DNA of 35,229 nucleotides from Phycicoccus sp. (GTDB taxonomy: Bacteria > Actinomycetota > Actinomycetes > Actinomycetales > Dermatophilaceae): NCBI GenBank assembly GCA_017993715.1, contig JAGOME010000047.1, positions 1 to 35,229 on the forward strand, read 5' to 3'. The position numbers were made by a program, and so were the translations under genes. The notes below the pieces were generated by a model that was not told the DNA's origin, searched no databases, and saw only the letters and a list, made by a program, of their open reading frames with translations. Below are positions 7,994 through 17,131 of the stretch, piece after piece (the first letter of the stretch is position 1; each line of letters starts with the position of its first letter).

Positions 7994-9457
7994 TCAGGCA
8001 AGCCAAGCGCGGCGCAGCGCCAGCCACAGCCGGGCACCCAGGTCGGGCTCGTCGAGCGGCTGCCCGAGCACCCGTTCGGCCGTCGCCACCCGAGCTCGCA
8101 CGGTGTTGCGGTGGGTGCCCAGCTCTTCGCTGACCCGCTCCCAACTGCCCCGGTGGCGCAACCACGACGCGACGGTGGGCACCAGCGGGCTGCGCTGATA
8201 CGCCGCCAGAGCGCTGACCCAGGCATCGGCCTCCAGGTCCGACCCCGCCGCGTCGCCATCCACCGCCGGACGCAGCGGCATGCCCTCTCGATCGACCGCC
8301 GCGGTGGTCGGTCCGAGCCGCGACACCAGATCGGTCAGCGCCACGACCGGTGACTGCGCCGTGCGAACCTCGGGATCGATCCGCGCGAGCGCGGCGAGGG
8401 CACGCGGCATTCGGGGTAACGACGTCTCCGGGACCACCGCGTAGCACCGCTCATCGCGCTCCGTGACCCAGGCCGGCTCCGGTCCCAGCGCGGTCATCAG
8501 CTCGGCCACGAGGTCCGCGATTCGCTCCGGCTCACCCGGGGCCACGCAGACCAGCGCAGCCCGCAGCGGCAACGCGGCCTGCAAGACCTGAGCGGCCAGG
8601 AGGCGGGCGGCCCGCTCCTCCCCGAGGAGGATCAACTCCGCGACATCCTGGCAGCGAGCCTGGCGATTGCGCGCCTCCCCCAGGGCATCGTCGAGGACCG
8701 CTGAGAGCAAGACGCACGCGCTCACCACGAGCGCCCGGGCGGCCGGGTCGAGCGGCCCAGCGGAGCCTGTCGCCACGAACCCCAGCAGCCGGTCGCGGCG
8801 CGTCAACGGTTGCACGACAACCTGATCGACCCCGAGCGGGAAGGAGGAGGCCGCGTGCGGGCCGGCGCTGCGCAGTCGCTCCACATCCCGGCGCAAGTGC
8901 CCCGCGAGGCGCCCCTGGCCGCGGGGCCAGACTTCCAGCGGCACCCCGTCGGGGTCCAGCCGCGCAGCCCACCCGCCGACGCTGCGCGCCAGGACGCGGA
9001 TGACTTCGGCAGTCGGGTGGCGACGCGTTGCCGCGCGGGCCAGGTCCTGATGCAGCCCCAGCACCGCGCTCTGGGCCGCGCGGTCCTCGACGGACAACAG
9101 CGACCAGTAGGCCTTGGACACCGCGACGAACGGAGTCCACATCTTGAACAGGGGCAATCCGGCTGTGGCACAGCCGTCCGCCAGCGCGGGCGGAACTCGG
9201 CGCTGCACCGGCCCCACTCCCAGGCCGAGCCCGACGATGCCGTGGGCCGCGAGGCGCGCGGCATAGGCGCGGAGCTCCTCATCCTCGTCGGGGAACGCCA
9301 GACCGGTCGTGAGGAGGAACTCGCCCCCGTCGAGATAGGGGGTGGGATCCAGGAGCTCGCTGACATGGACGGCGCTGACCGTGGCATCGAGCGGTGGATC
9401 CCCGACCGGCTCGATGAGTCCAGCCATGTCGTGCACGAGGGCCTCGAGGGTGGGCAC
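7994..9457 (-). CDS. PucR-family transcriptional regulator
   Basis: A 487-residue regulator. The N-terminus matches the PucR ligand domain (VSAVHVSELLDPTPYLDGGE, then FLLTTGL), the middle is a GGDEF-like/GAF-like linker, and the C-terminus carries the PucR helix-turn-helix (SWERVSEELGTHRNTVRAR). PucR regulators control purine, amino acid or acid catabolism by binding a pathway metabolite. The open frame starts at 9490, but the GTG at 9457 has an AGGAG five bases before it and gives the usual family start (MPTLEAL), so it is preferred. It is divergent from the CoA-transferase/gcdH pair and is the likely regulator of that pair. Confidence 0.88.
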   Translation of the reverse strand: MPTLEALVHDMAGLIEPVGDPPLDATVSAVHVSELLDPTPYLDGGEFLLTTGLAFPDEDEELRAYAARLAAHGIVGLGLGVGPVQRRVPPALADGCATAGLPLFKMWTPFVAVSKAYWSLLSVEDRAAQSAVLGLHQDLARAATRRHPTAEVIRVLARSVGGWAARLDPDGVPLEVWPRGQGRLAGHLRRDVERLRSAGPHAASSFPLGVDQVVVQPLTRRDRLLGFVATGSAGPLDPAARALVVSACVLLSAVLDDALGEARNRQARCQDVAELILLGEERAARLLAAQVLQAALPLRAALVCVAPGEPERIADLVAELMTALGPEPAWVTERDERCYAVVPETSLPRMPRALAALARIDPEVRTAQSPVVALTDLVSRLGPTTAAVDREGMPLRPAVDGDAAGSDLEADAWVSALAAYQRSPLVPTVASWLRHRGSWERVSEELGTHRNTVRARVATAERVLGQPLDEPDLGARLWLALRRAWLA

Positions 9458-9509
9458 GCACTCTCCTGCGAGTCTGGACATTTTCTCCATAGTGTCGCAT
9501 TTCCTGGAT

Positions 9510-9523
9510 GATCCGGCCAGATC
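9510..9523. promoter_or_regulatory. Candidate operator between pucR-like gene and CoA-transferase
   Basis: A near-perfect 14-bp palindrome, GATCCGGCCAGATC (12 of 14 positions symmetric), sits in the divergent spacer. A third GATC-like half (ATCCGCGGAT) follows at 9521-9530. A TACCGT at 9543-9548 could be the -10 element for the plus-strand operon. Binding by the adjacent PucR protein is inferred from position only. Confidence 0.4.
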
Positions 9524-9583
9524 CGCGGATGCCAGCTCCCTCCTACCGTGGTGCGGGACATCGCTGCGCGCTCAGGAGAACCG

Positions 9584-10789
9584 ATGACCCCCCAGCCACC
9601 CCCCGGCGGCCACCCCCTCGATGGGATCCTCGTCGCCGACTTCTCCCGGGTGCTCGCCGGACCGATGGCCACGATGATGCTCGCCGATCTCGGGGCCCGG
9701 GTCGTCAAGGTGGAGCGTCCGGGCGTCGGTGACGAGACCCGCACCTGGGGGCCACCGTTCACCGAGCGCGGGACGACCTACTTCGAGTCGGTCAATCGGT
9801 CCAAAGAGTCGATCGCCTTGGACCTGCGCGACGAGCACGACCTCATCCTGGCCCGCGAGCTTGCCCGTCGCGCCGACGTGGTCATCGAGAACTTCCTGCC
9901 GGGCACCATGGGCCGCCTCGGCCTGTCGTATGACGTTGTCTCCCAGGACAACCCGGGGGTGGTGTACTGCTCGATCTCCGGATTCGGTTCTGGCGCAGGC
10001 GCTGATCTCCCCGGCTACGACTTCGTCGTCCAAGGTGTCGGCGGCCTCATGTCGATCACCGGCATGCCGGACCAACCGACCAAGGTCGGCGTCGCCATCG
10101 TCGACGTCCTCACTGGTAAGGACGCCGTCATCGGCATCCTCGCGGCGCTCGCGGCCCGATCCCGCACCGGCCGCGGGGATCGGATCCAGGTGACACTCCT
10201 GACATCTGCCCTTGCGGGCCTGGTCAACCAGGGCCAATCCGCCCTGTCCACCGGGGTGGCGCCGCGGCGGATGGGCAACCAGCACCCGAGCATCGCTCCC
10301 TACGAAACGCTCGAATGTCCCGGCGGCCCACTCGTGGTCGCGTGCGGCAACGACGGCCAGTTCTCCCGACTGTGCGCCGTCGTCGGCGCACCCGAGCTGA
10401 CCGGGCGCCCCGAGTACGCGACGAATGCCGCCCGCGTCACCCATCGCGACACTCTCACCACCGAGCTCGAAGCCCGTCTGGCACAGGCCGATGCGGATAC
10501 GTGGGTCGACCGCCTGAGCGCCGTTCGGGTCCCGGCCGGCAAGGTCGGCAGCATCCTCGACGGGGTCGCGCTGGCTCAGTCGTTAGAGCTGGACCCCACG
10601 CTCGACGTGGCCGGGCAACCCCAGATCCGCCACCCGGTCCAATGGACGACCTACGGCCCGACCGATCCGACCGCACCCCCTGAACTCGGTGAACACGACG
10701 ACGCCCTCCGCGTCTGGCTGAGCACCCCCAGCGACCCCGAGCACACGGCATTCCCCTCTCCCCCAGATGAAACACAGGTGACCCCATGA
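9584..10789 (+). CDS. Class III (CaiB/BaiF) CoA-transferase, probably for glutarate
   Basis: A 401-residue family III CoA-transferase. It opens with the family signature (LDGILVADFSRVLAGPMATM), has VKVERPGVGDETRTWGPPF, NRSKESIALDL, VVIENFLPGTM and the PGYDFVVQ segment that I take to hold the catalytic Asp. The start at 9584 is chosen for CAGGAG at 9572-9577. The gene overlaps the glutaryl-CoA dehydrogenase gene by ATGA. In mammals and some bacteria a homologous succinyl-CoA:glutarate CoA-transferase works with glutaryl-CoA dehydrogenase, so activation of glutarate to glutaryl-CoA is the best guess. Other dicarboxylates are possible. Confidence 0.87.
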   Translation: MTPQPPPGGHPLDGILVADFSRVLAGPMATMMLADLGARVVKVERPGVGDETRTWGPPFTERGTTYFESVNRSKESIALDLRDEHDLILARELARRADVVIENFLPGTMGRLGLSYDVVSQDNPGVVYCSISGFGSGAGADLPGYDFVVQGVGGLMSITGMPDQPTKVGVAIVDVLTGKDAVIGILAALAARSRTGRGDRIQVTLLTSALAGLVNQGQSALSTGVAPRRMGNQHPSIAPYETLECPGGPLVVACGNDGQFSRLCAVVGAPELTGRPEYATNAARVTHRDTLTTELEARLAQADADTWVDRLSAVRVPAGKVGSILDGVALAQSLELDPTLDVAGQPQIRHPVQWTTYGPTDPTAPPELGEHDDALRVWLSTPSDPEHTAFPSPPDETQVTP

Positions 10790-11985
10790 AGACTCCGCCC
10801 AAGGCCAGCACCAGCAACCCGCTGGACATCATCGACCTCGACAGCCAGCTGACCGACGAGGAGAAGGCCATCCGGGCCACCGTCCGCCAGGTGTGCGACG
10901 ACCTCGTCGAGCCGCACATCATGGACTGGTATGAGGCCGGGGACCTGCCGGCGGCACGTGAACTTGCCCGTGGTTTCGGCGAGGTCGGGCTGCTGGGGAT
11001 GCACCTCGAGGGCTACGGCTGCGCCGGCATGTCGGCCGTGGACTACGGCCTCGCGTGTGTCGAGCTCGAGGCATCGGACTCCGGCATCCGTTCGCTGGTG
11101 TCGGTGCAGGGCAGCCTGGCCATGGGCGCGATCCACATGTGGGGCAGCGAGGAGCACAAGCAGGAGTGGCTGCCGGGGATGGCCTCGGGCGAGCTGATCG
11201 GCTGCTTCGGGCTGACCGAGCCCGACCACGGCTCCGACCCTGCCTCGATGAGCACCCGCGCCCGCCGCGACGGCGACGATTGGGTCCTGAACGGCGCGAA
11301 GATGTGGATCACCAACGGTTCCATCGCCGACGTCGCGGTCATCTGGGCCAACGCCGGGGAGGAGCACGGCGGCATTCGGGGTTTCGTCGTGCCGACCTCG
11401 ACGCCCGGGTTCGCCGCCCACACGATCAAGCACAAGCTCTCACTGCGCGCGTCGGTGACCAGCGAGTTGACGCTCGACAACGTGCGGCTCCCCGCCGATG
11501 CCGTATTCCCGGACGTGCGGGGACTCAAGGGTCCGCTGTCGTGCCTGTCCGAGGCCCGCTACGGCATTCTCTGGGGGGCATTGGGCGCGGCGCGATCGTC
11601 GTTGGAAGCCGCGCGCCGGTACTCGATGGAGCGAATGCAGTTCGACCGGCCGCTCGCCGGGTTCCAGCTGACCCAGGCCAAGCTCGCGTCGATGTCGACC
11701 GACCTGCAGCTCGGACTCCTGCTGGCGCTCCACCTCGGGCGCCGCAAGGACGAGGTCGGGCTGCGGCCCGAGCAGGTCTCGGTCGGCAAGTACAACAACG
11801 TCTCCAAGTCTCTGGAGATCTGCCGCACGGCGCGCACGATCCTCGGCGCCAACGGCATCAGCGGCGAGTTCCCGGTGATGCGGCACGCCAACAACCTCGA
11901 GTCGGTGCTGACCTATGAAGGCACCGTCGAGATGCACACGCTGGTCATCGGACAGGCGCTGACCGGGGTCCCCGCGTTCCGCTGA
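10786..11985 (+). CDS. gcdH: Glutaryl-CoA dehydrogenase
   Basis: A 399-residue flavoprotein of the acyl-CoA dehydrogenase family. Features specific to glutaryl-CoA dehydrogenase are present: DSGIRSLVSVQGSLAM with the arginine that binds the distal carboxylate, GCFGLTEPDHGSDP, KMWITNG, and the catalytic glutamate in TYEGTVEMHTLVIG near residue 376. The enzyme oxidises and decarboxylates glutaryl-CoA to crotonyl-CoA, a step of lysine, tryptophan and glutarate breakdown. It is co-translated with the CoA-transferase (ATGA overlap). The electron acceptor would be ETF, not encoded here. Confidence 0.93.
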   Translation: MKTPPKASTSNPLDIIDLDSQLTDEEKAIRATVRQVCDDLVEPHIMDWYEAGDLPAARELARGFGEVGLLGMHLEGYGCAGMSAVDYGLACVELEASDSGIRSLVSVQGSLAMGAIHMWGSEEHKQEWLPGMASGELIGCFGLTEPDHGSDPASMSTRARRDGDDWVLNGAKMWITNGSIADVAVIWANAGEEHGGIRGFVVPTSTPGFAAHTIKHKLSLRASVTSELTLDNVRLPADAVFPDVRGLKGPLSCLSEARYGILWGALGAARSSLEAARRYSMERMQFDRPLAGFQLTQAKLASMSTDLQLGLLLALHLGRRKDEVGLRPEQVSVGKYNNVSKSLEICRTARTILGANGISGEFPVMRHANNLESVLTYEGTVEMHTLVIGQALTGVPAFR

Positions 11986-12097
11986 TCCCAGCGCCTTCCC
12001 GCCGGTCGCACCCGCCCGCATCGCCGAGGTAGGCAAGAGCAGCACCCCTGGAGTGCGGTCCTCTGACAGGCCCTGCTGGGGCAGTTGGTGCAGGGAG

Positions 12098-12163
12098 GTT
12101 CTGAGTTCGTGCCGGCACGTTCTTCGTTCGCGCAGGGACGTTCATAGTTCGTGCGGGGACGTT
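12098..12163. repeat. 21-bp tandem repeats downstream of gcdH
   Basis: Three consecutive 21-bp units start at 12098, 12119 and 12140 (pattern GTT-N4-GTTCGTGC-N-GGGAC), with a decayed partial unit before them and GTT after. The region lies between convergent gcdH and hemL. Because the unit is a multiple of three, the minus strand shows a fake peptide repeat (NVPART), which is not taken as coding. Confidence 0.8.
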
Positions 12164-12310
12164 GTGATCAGCGAGGGGCGGCTTGCCGTGATCCGATGAG
12201 CGGTGCGTGCTGATCAGGCACCCGCGCGCTCAGCCGCTCCCTGCACCTGCCGCCAGCGCACCCATTGACCAGCCTTGAGCCCGACGGCCGGGGGCATGTT
12301 CACCGTTGCG

Positions 12311-12370
12311 GCAGCGGTTACCCCTTGGTACACGGGGTGATTGCCCCAACTACTAGGAGGTAACCGCTGC
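12311..12370. terminator. Hairpin, left copy of the duplication
   Basis: A perfect 12-bp inverted repeat (GCAGCGGTTACC at 12311-12322, complement at 12359-12370) with a 36-nt loop. In the loop CCCC (12321-12324), GGGG (12334-12337) and CCCC (12344-12347) allow two competing inner stems. This copy is no longer next to a gene end and may be a backup terminator for either convergent gene. Confidence 0.55.
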
Positions 12371-12550
12371 CATTCCCTTCGGGGGTGAGGGTGTCAAGTG
12401 GCCGCGGCGGCGCGAGCGGCGGCTTGCCGTGATCCGATGAGCGGTGCGTGCTGATCAGGCACCCGCGCGCTCAGCCGCTCCCTGCACCTGCCGCCAGCGC
12501 ACCCATTGACCAGCCTTGAGCCGACGGCCGGGGGCATGTTCACCGTTGCG

Positions 12551-12610
12551 GCAGCGGTTACCCCTTGGTACACGGGGTGATTGCCCCAACTACTAGGAGG
12601 TAACCGCTGC
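12551..12610. terminator. Hairpin downstream of hemL, right copy
   Basis: This is the same 12-bp inverted repeat (12551-12562 and 12599-12610), starting 24 nt past the hemL stop on the minus strand. Its position fits the terminator of the long heme operon. It lacks a T tract. The 36-nt loop is identical to the left copy. Confidence 0.6.
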
Positions 12611-12633
12611 CATTCCCTTCGGGGGTGAGGGTG

Positions 12634-13941
12634 TCAAGTGGCCGCGGCGGCGCGAGCGGCGGCCGGCAGCGCGTCGAGCACGACCCCGATCGCCTCGTCA
12701 TCGTGCGCCGCCGAGACGAACCACGACTCGAAGGCGCTCGGCGGCAGATGCACCCCGGCGTCCAGCATGGCGTGGAAGAACCGTCCGAATGCCGCCGTGT
12801 CCTGGGCCTTGGCGTCGTCGTAGTTCCGCACCTCACCCTCACGGAAGAAGATCGAGAACATCGACCCCGCCCACTGGATCCGGTGCGGCACACCGGCAGC
12901 GGTCAACGCGTCGCCTGCCGCCGAAGCGATCGTCGACGACACGGCATTCAGCCTGGCGTATACGTCGTCCGTGCAGCCCTGCAGCGTCGCCAGCCCGGCG
13001 GCCGCCGCCACCGGGTTCCCCGAGAGCGTCCCCGCCTGATACACCGGCCCATCGGGCGCCAGCAACGCCATGACGTCCCGCCGCCCCCCGAATGCCGCCG
13101 CGGGGAAGCCCCCGCCCATCACCTTGCCGAAGGTGAAGAGGTCGGGCGCATCGGCGAGGGCCTCGACGCCCCACCAACCTGCGCTCGAGCAGCGAAAGCC
13201 CGTCATGACTTCGTCGCTGATGTGCAGCGCACCGTGGCGCCGGGTGAGCTCTCGAATGCCAGCCGAGAACCCCGGGAGCGGCGGGACCACTCCCATGTTG
13301 CCCGGCGCCGCCTCGGTGATGACGGCCGCGATCTCCTCACCCCGCGCGGCGAAGACGGCCGCCAAGGCCTCGAGGTCGTTGTAGGGCACGACGATCGTGT
13401 CGGCGGTCAGCTCGGCCGGCACCCCCGCGGAGTCCGGCAGAGCGAACGTGGCCAGCCCCGAGCCCGCCGCCGCGAGCAGTGAGTCGACATGTCCGTGGTA
13501 GCAGCCGGCGAACTTGATGATCGTCGAGCGCCCGGTGAACCCTCGCGCCAGCCGGATCGCCGACATGGTCGCCTCCGTGCCCGAGGACACCAGACGCACC
13601 TGGTCGACCGGCGCCATGCGGGCGACGATCTCCTCGGCGAGCAGGACCTCGTTCTCGCTCGGAGTCCCGAAACTGAAGCCACGGGCAGCCGCCGCGCGGA
13701 CCGCCGCGAGCACCTCGGGGTGTGCGTGGCCAAGGATCATCGGCCCCCAGCTACAGATCAGGTCGACATAGCGCTGGCCGTCGACGTCGGTCAGCCAGGG
13801 ACCGATGGCGGAGGCCATGAAGCGCGGTGTCCCCCCGACCCCCCGGAAGGCCCGCACCGGTGAGTTCACCCCACCGGGGATGACCTGGAGGGCGCGATCA
13901 AGCAGGAGGGAGGACTGGAGGACGTCAGCAGGGTCAGCCAT
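12634..13941 (-). CDS. hemL: Glutamate-1-semialdehyde 2,1-aminomutase
   Basis: A 435-residue class III aminotransferase-fold enzyme. The PLP lysine is in [14 protein letters not shown]-aminomutase signatures include [11 protein letters not shown] at the start, [24 protein letters not shown] and DEVMTGFR. It converts glutamate-1-semialdehyde to 5-aminolevulinate, the second step of the C5 heme pathway begun by HemA. It stands 32 bp after the MarR gene at the end of the heme operon. The last 27 bp are part of the tandem duplication, so the C-terminus (AAARAAAAT) matches the copied fragment; the protein itself is intact. Confidence 0.96.
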   Translation of the reverse strand: MADPADVLQSSLLLDRALQVIPGGVNSPVRAFRGVGGTPRFMASAIGPWLTDVDGQRYVDLICSWGPMILGHAHPEVLAAVRAAAARGFSFGTPSENEVLLAEEIVARMAPVDQVRLVSSGTEATMSAIRLARGFTGRSTIIKFAGCYHGHVDSLLAAAGSGLATFALPDSAGVPAELTADTIVVPYNDLEALAAVFAARGEEIAAVITEAAPGNMGVVPPLPGFSAGIRELTRRHGALHISDEVMTGFRCSSAGWWGVEALADAPDLFTFGKVMGGGFPAAAFGGRRDVMALLAPDGPVYQAGTLSGNPVAAAAGLATLQGCTDDVYARLNAVSSTIASAAGDALTAAGVPHRIQWAGSMFSIFFREGEVRNYDDAKAQDTAAFGRFFHAMLDAGVHLPPSAFESWFVSAAHDDEAIGVVLDALPAAARAAAAT

Positions 13942-13973
13942 GTCCCCAAGTCTGTCAGCCCGCTCGGGCCGAC

Positions 13974-14486
13974 TCAGTCGTCGGTGCGGCTCGGCCCGTT
14001 GCCTAGGGAGCGACGGACGCCTTGCATGGCCTCGCCGAGCACCCGGAACTGCTCCTCGTCGATCAGGTCGATGAAGTGCCGGCGCACGCTCTCGACGTGC
14101 ATCGGCGCGATCTTGTCGATCGTCTCTCGACCGGCGTCGGTGAGCATGAGGACCACGCCACGGCCGTCATCGGGAGCCGGCACCCGGCGCACCCAGCCGC
14201 GCTTTTCGAGGCGAGCAGCGGTGTGCGTGACCCGGGACTGGGACTGGACGACGAGGTCCGCCAGGACCGACATGCGCTCACGACCACCGGAGCGCTCGGA
14301 CAGCATGGAGATGAGCTCATACTCGGACAGGCTCAGCCCAAAAGGCGACAGGTCGCGGTCCAGCGCGGCCTCAAGCTCGCGACCTCCCCAGAGATAGGCA
14401 CGCCACGCCTGCTGCTCGGCTGCGGTCAGCCAGCGGGGCGGGTCTCCGGTCACAGTCACGGGCGTATTGTTCCCTACCTTTTTCAC
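13974..14486 (-). CDS. MarR-family transcriptional regulator
   Basis: A protein of up to 170 residues with the winged helix-turn-helix of the MarR family: [42 protein letters not shown] as recognition region, and the wing [20 protein letters not shown]. MarR proteins are dimeric repressors or activators released by small ligands or oxidation. It is placed between hemB and hemL, 13 bp after hemB, so it is made with the heme enzymes. The GTG at 14486 has no clear Shine-Dalgarno; GTG at 14459 lies behind AAGGTAGGG and may be the real start. Ligand and targets are unknown. Confidence 0.88.
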   Translation of the reverse strand: MKKVGNNTPVTVTGDPPRWLTAAEQQAWRAYLWGGRELEAALDRDLSPFGLSLSEYELISMLSERSGGRERMSVLADLVVQSQSRVTHTAARLEKRGWVRRVPAPDDGRGVVLMLTDAGRETIDKIAPMHVESVRRHFIDLIDEEQFRVLGEAMQGVRRSLGNGPSRTDD

Positions 14487-14499
14487 AATATTGACCAGT

Positions 14500-15480
14500 T
14501 CAGAGCAATTCGGCCACTTGCAGCGCGAAGTACGTCAAGATGACCCGGGCTCCGGCTCGGCGGATGGAGACCACTGACTCGATCATCACCCGGTCGTGGT
14601 CGATCATGCCGGCTGCGGCGGCCGCCTCGATCTGGGCGTACTCACCGGAGATTTGGTAGGCCGCGACGGGGACCGGGGAGCGGCGGGCCGCCTCCGCCAC
14701 AATGTCCAGGTGCGGCCCTGCCGGCTTGACCATGATGAGGTCGGCGCCTTCGGCGAGGTCGAGGTCGATCTCGCGCAACGCCTCGATCGCGTTGGCTGGG
14801 TCTTGCTGATAGGTCGCCCGGTCCCCGACGAGTGAGGACTGCACGGCCTCCCGGAACGGCCCGTACAGGCCCGAGGTGTACTTGGCTGCATAGGCGAGCA
14901 AGGCCGTGTCGATGAACCCCGCGGCATCGAGCGCCGCACGCACAAACCCCACCTGACCGTCCATCATCCCGGACAGCCCGAGGACGGGCGCGCCGGTGCG
15001 GGCTTGGGCCAGGGCCATGGCCGCATAGCGGTCCAACGTGGCGTCGTTGTCGACCCGCCCATGCTCATCGAGCACGCCACAGTGTCCGTGGTCGGTGAAC
15101 TCGTCGAGACACAGGTCGGCCATGACGACCAGGTCGTCGCCGACCTCCTCCACCACGCGGCGCAGGGCCACGTTGAGAATGCCGTCCGGGTCATCGGCAC
15201 CGCTGCCTATGGCGTCCTTGGCCACCGGCACACCGAAGATCATGATCCCGCCCAAGCCGGCAGCAACGCAGCGGTGTGCCTCCTGCACCAACGAGTCCAG
15301 CGTGTGTTGAACCACTCCGGGCATGGAGGCGATGGGGGCCGGGGCATCGATGCCCTCGCGGACGAAGACCGGCAGCACGAGCTCGGCCGGGTGCAGCCGC
15401 GTCTCGGCGACCAGGCGCCGCAGGGCCGGGGAGGTCCGCAGCCGTCGGGGTCGGTGTGCGGGGTAGCCGGAGGTGGTCAC
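14500..15480 (-). CDS. hemB: Delta-aminolevulinic acid dehydratase (porphobilinogen synthase)
   Basis: A 326-residue enzyme that joins two 5-aminolevulinates into porphobilinogen. The Schiff-base lysines are in AYAAKYTSGLYGPFR and IMVKPAGPHLD. The metal region reads ADLCLDEFTDHGHCG, keeping two cysteines but with Asp where zinc enzymes have the middle Cys, as in Mg/Zn-mixed bacterial types. The GTG at 15480, 10 bp after the cobA/hemD stop, gives the normal family length; the longer frame to 15654 is antisense extension. Confidence 0.94.
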   Translation of the reverse strand: MTTSGYPAHRPRRLRTSPALRRLVAETRLHPAELVLPVFVREGIDAPAPIASMPGVVQHTLDSLVQEAHRCVAAGLGGIMIFGVPVAKDAIGSGADDPDGILNVALRRVVEEVGDDLVVMADLCLDEFTDHGHCGVLDEHGRVDNDATLDRYAAMALAQARTGAPVLGLSGMMDGQVGFVRAALDAAGFIDTALLAYAAKYTSGLYGPFREAVQSSLVGDRATYQQDPANAIEALREIDLDLAEGADLIMVKPAGPHLDIVAEAARRSPVPVAAYQISGEYAQIEAAAAAGMIDHDRVMIESVVSIRRAGARVILTYFALQVAELL

Positions 15481-15490
15481 CGCGGGCGGA

Positions 15491-17131
15491 TCACTTGGCG
15501 CGCCGGCGCGCCGACGGGCGACGCTGGCTGGGCCGTTGCACGGTCTCGCCGGCCTCCGCCGCCGCGAACGCGAGCGACCGGCCATGGTCGGCGAGCGCGT
15601 CGATGACGGCCTCGGCGGAGGGCTCGGCTGCGAGGACATCGACGCGCAGGCCATGCTCTTCGGCGGTCTTGGCCGTCTGGGGTCCGATGCAGGCTACGAC
15701 GGTGGACGCGTGGGGCTTGCCGGCAATGCCGACGAGGTTGCGCACCGTCGAACTGGACGTGAAGACGACGGCATCGAACTCGCCGGACTTGATCGCGTCG
15801 CGGACCGGCTGGGGCGGCGGAGCAGCACGGACGGTCCGGTAGGCCGTCACGTCGTCGACCTCCCAGCCGCGATCGCGCAGGCCGGCGACGAGGGTCTCGG
15901 TCGCGATATCTGCCCGGGGCAGGAAGACCCGGTTGATCGGGTCGACGTCCCCATCGAAGTCGGGCCACGCGTCGAGCAGCCCGCGCGCCGACTGCTCGGT
16001 GGCGGGCACGAGGTCGGGGTTGACGCCCCACTCGCGCAGGGCCGCTGCGGTGACCCCGCCGACGGCGGCGATCTTCAGCCCGGCGAACGCCCGGACGTCC
16101 AGGCCGTAGGAGTCCACGCGTTCGCGGACGGCGCGCACGGCATTCACCGAAGTGAAACCGATCCACTCGTAGCGGCCTGTGACCAGGCCGGTGACCGCGC
16201 GATCCATCTGTTGCGGGGTGCGTGGCGGCTCGACACTGATCGTCGGGACGACCTCTGGTCGGGCCCCATAGCCCTCCAGGCGGCGGGTCATCGACCCGGA
16301 TTGCTCCTTGGTGCGCGGCACCAGGACCTGCCAGCCGAACAACGGCTTGGTCTCGAACCAGGACAGCGTGTCCCGCAGCTTCACGGCAGCCCCAACGACC
16401 ACGAGACTCGGTACGGCCAGGGCCCCGACGACCTCGCTGGCCTGCGAGAGCACCGTCGTGGTCGTCTCCTGGTGGACAGTCGTCCCGCGGACCGTCACGG
16501 CGACGGGGGTGTCGGCGGCGCGGCCGGCCCCCAGCAGCTCGGCGAGGGTCCCGGCCAACTGCTCAGGCGTGCCGAGGCAGACCACGGTCGCGGTGGCCGG
16601 CGCGGCCGCGACCACGTCGGCCGCGGTACTCGCCGGGCCTAGCACATGCACCGACGAGCACGTGCCGGTGGTCAAGGGCACGCCGGCGTAAGCAGGCACG
16701 GCTTGGATCGCGCTGACGCCGGGCACGATCTCGAAGGAGATGCCGGCCTTGACGCATGCGGCGGCCTCTTCGGCCAGGCCGTTGAAGACGGCGGGGTCGC
16801 CGTCCATGAGCCGCACGACGAGGCCACTGGGATGGGCCTTGGCGGCCTTGACGACCAGCTTGGCGTGCTGCGCACGGGTGAGCGGCTCACCATGCTCGCC
16901 GTGCGAGGCATCGACGATCTCGGCCTGCGTCGCAGCGTGGGCGGCGAGGACGTCAGCGCTGGTGAACTGGTCGATGACGACCGCATCGGCCTCACCGAGC
17001 AACTCGACGGCCCGCACGGTGAGCAGACCGGCATCGCCGGGACCCGCCCCGACAAATGCGACGCGGGCGGGAATGCGGTGACCAGAGGACCGGGTCCGGC
17101 CGGTCGCACGATCAGCTGAGGAGTTCGTCAC
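15491..17131 (-). CDS. hemD: Fused uroporphyrinogen-III C-methyltransferase / uroporphyrinogen-III synthase
   Basis: A 546-residue two-domain protein. Residues about 20-265 form a SUMT/CobA-like methyltransferase ([48 protein letters not shown]); residues about 285-530 form a HemD domain ([43 protein letters not shown]). A basic tail ([14 protein letters not shown]) ends it. HemD closes and inverts the tetrapyrrole to uroporphyrinogen III; the methyltransferase domain would divert it towards siroheme or cobalamin. The fusion is normal in actinobacteria. The GTG at 17131 overlaps the hemC stop (GTGA). Confidence 0.93.
   Translation of the reverse strand: MTNSSADRATGRTRSSGHRIPARVAFVGAGPGDAGLLTVRAVELLGEADAVVIDQFTSADVLAAHAATQAEIVDASHGEHGEPLTRAQHAKLVVKAAKAHPSGLVVRLMDGDPAVFNGLAEEAAACVKAGISFEIVPGVSAIQAVPAYAGVPLTTGTCSSVHVLGPASTAADVVAAAPATATVVCLGTPEQLAGTLAELLGAGRAADTPVAVTVRGTTVHQETTTTVLSQASEVVGALAVPSLVVVGAAVKLRDTLSWFETKPLFGWQVLVPRTKEQSGSMTRRLEGYGARPEVVPTISVEPPRTPQQMDRAVTGLVTGRYEWIGFTSVNAVRAVRERVDSYGLDVRAFAGLKIAAVGGVTAAALREWGVNPDLVPATEQSARGLLDAWPDFDGDVDPINRVFLPRADIATETLVAGLRDRGWEVDDVTAYRTVRAAPPPQPVRDAIKSGEFDAVVFTSSSTVRNLVGIAGKPHASTVVACIGPQTAKTAEEHGLRVDVLAAEPSAEAVIDALADHGRSLAFAAAEAGETVQRPSQRRPSARRRAK

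Larger units (their letters stand above)
12171..12660. repeat. 240-bp direct tandem duplication including the hemL 3' end
   Basis: The sequence from about 12171 to 12411 is repeated at about 12412-12651, extending to 12660. The only difference I find over the copied core is one C missing in the right copy (GAGCCCGAC in the left, GAGCCGAC in the right). The right copy runs 27 bp into hemL, so the left copy carries an extra tail of hemL (12394-12420). The joints share GCGAG-N-GGCGGC, which could have served as microhomology. Each copy contains an imperfect hairpin around TGATCA (12197-12232; 12438-12473) and the hairpin listed separately. Apart from these and the 21-bp repeats, the 11986-12633 gap holds nothing I can recognise. 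Confidence 0.93.

Noticed and set aside
6397-11985. Horizontally acquired island
   Set aside because: GC content, codon use and octamer density look like the flanks by eye, and no mobility genes or tRNA are present, so an insert relative to mycobacteria is all that can be said.
11945-12145. A 66-residue protein with NVPART repeats (minus strand)
   Set aside because: It overlaps the gcdH end antisense, has no Shine-Dalgarno, and its repeat derives from a 21-bp DNA repeat.
12171-12660. Insertion sequence or integron-like element for the duplicated 240 bp
   Set aside because: No transposase or integrase frame, no terminal repeats at the ends and no target duplication; it is a plain tandem duplication.
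13241-13260. Further octamer copies such as GAATGCCA (about 13254) and GAATGCCC (about 20093)
   Set aside because: One-base variants were not counted, to keep the tally strict.
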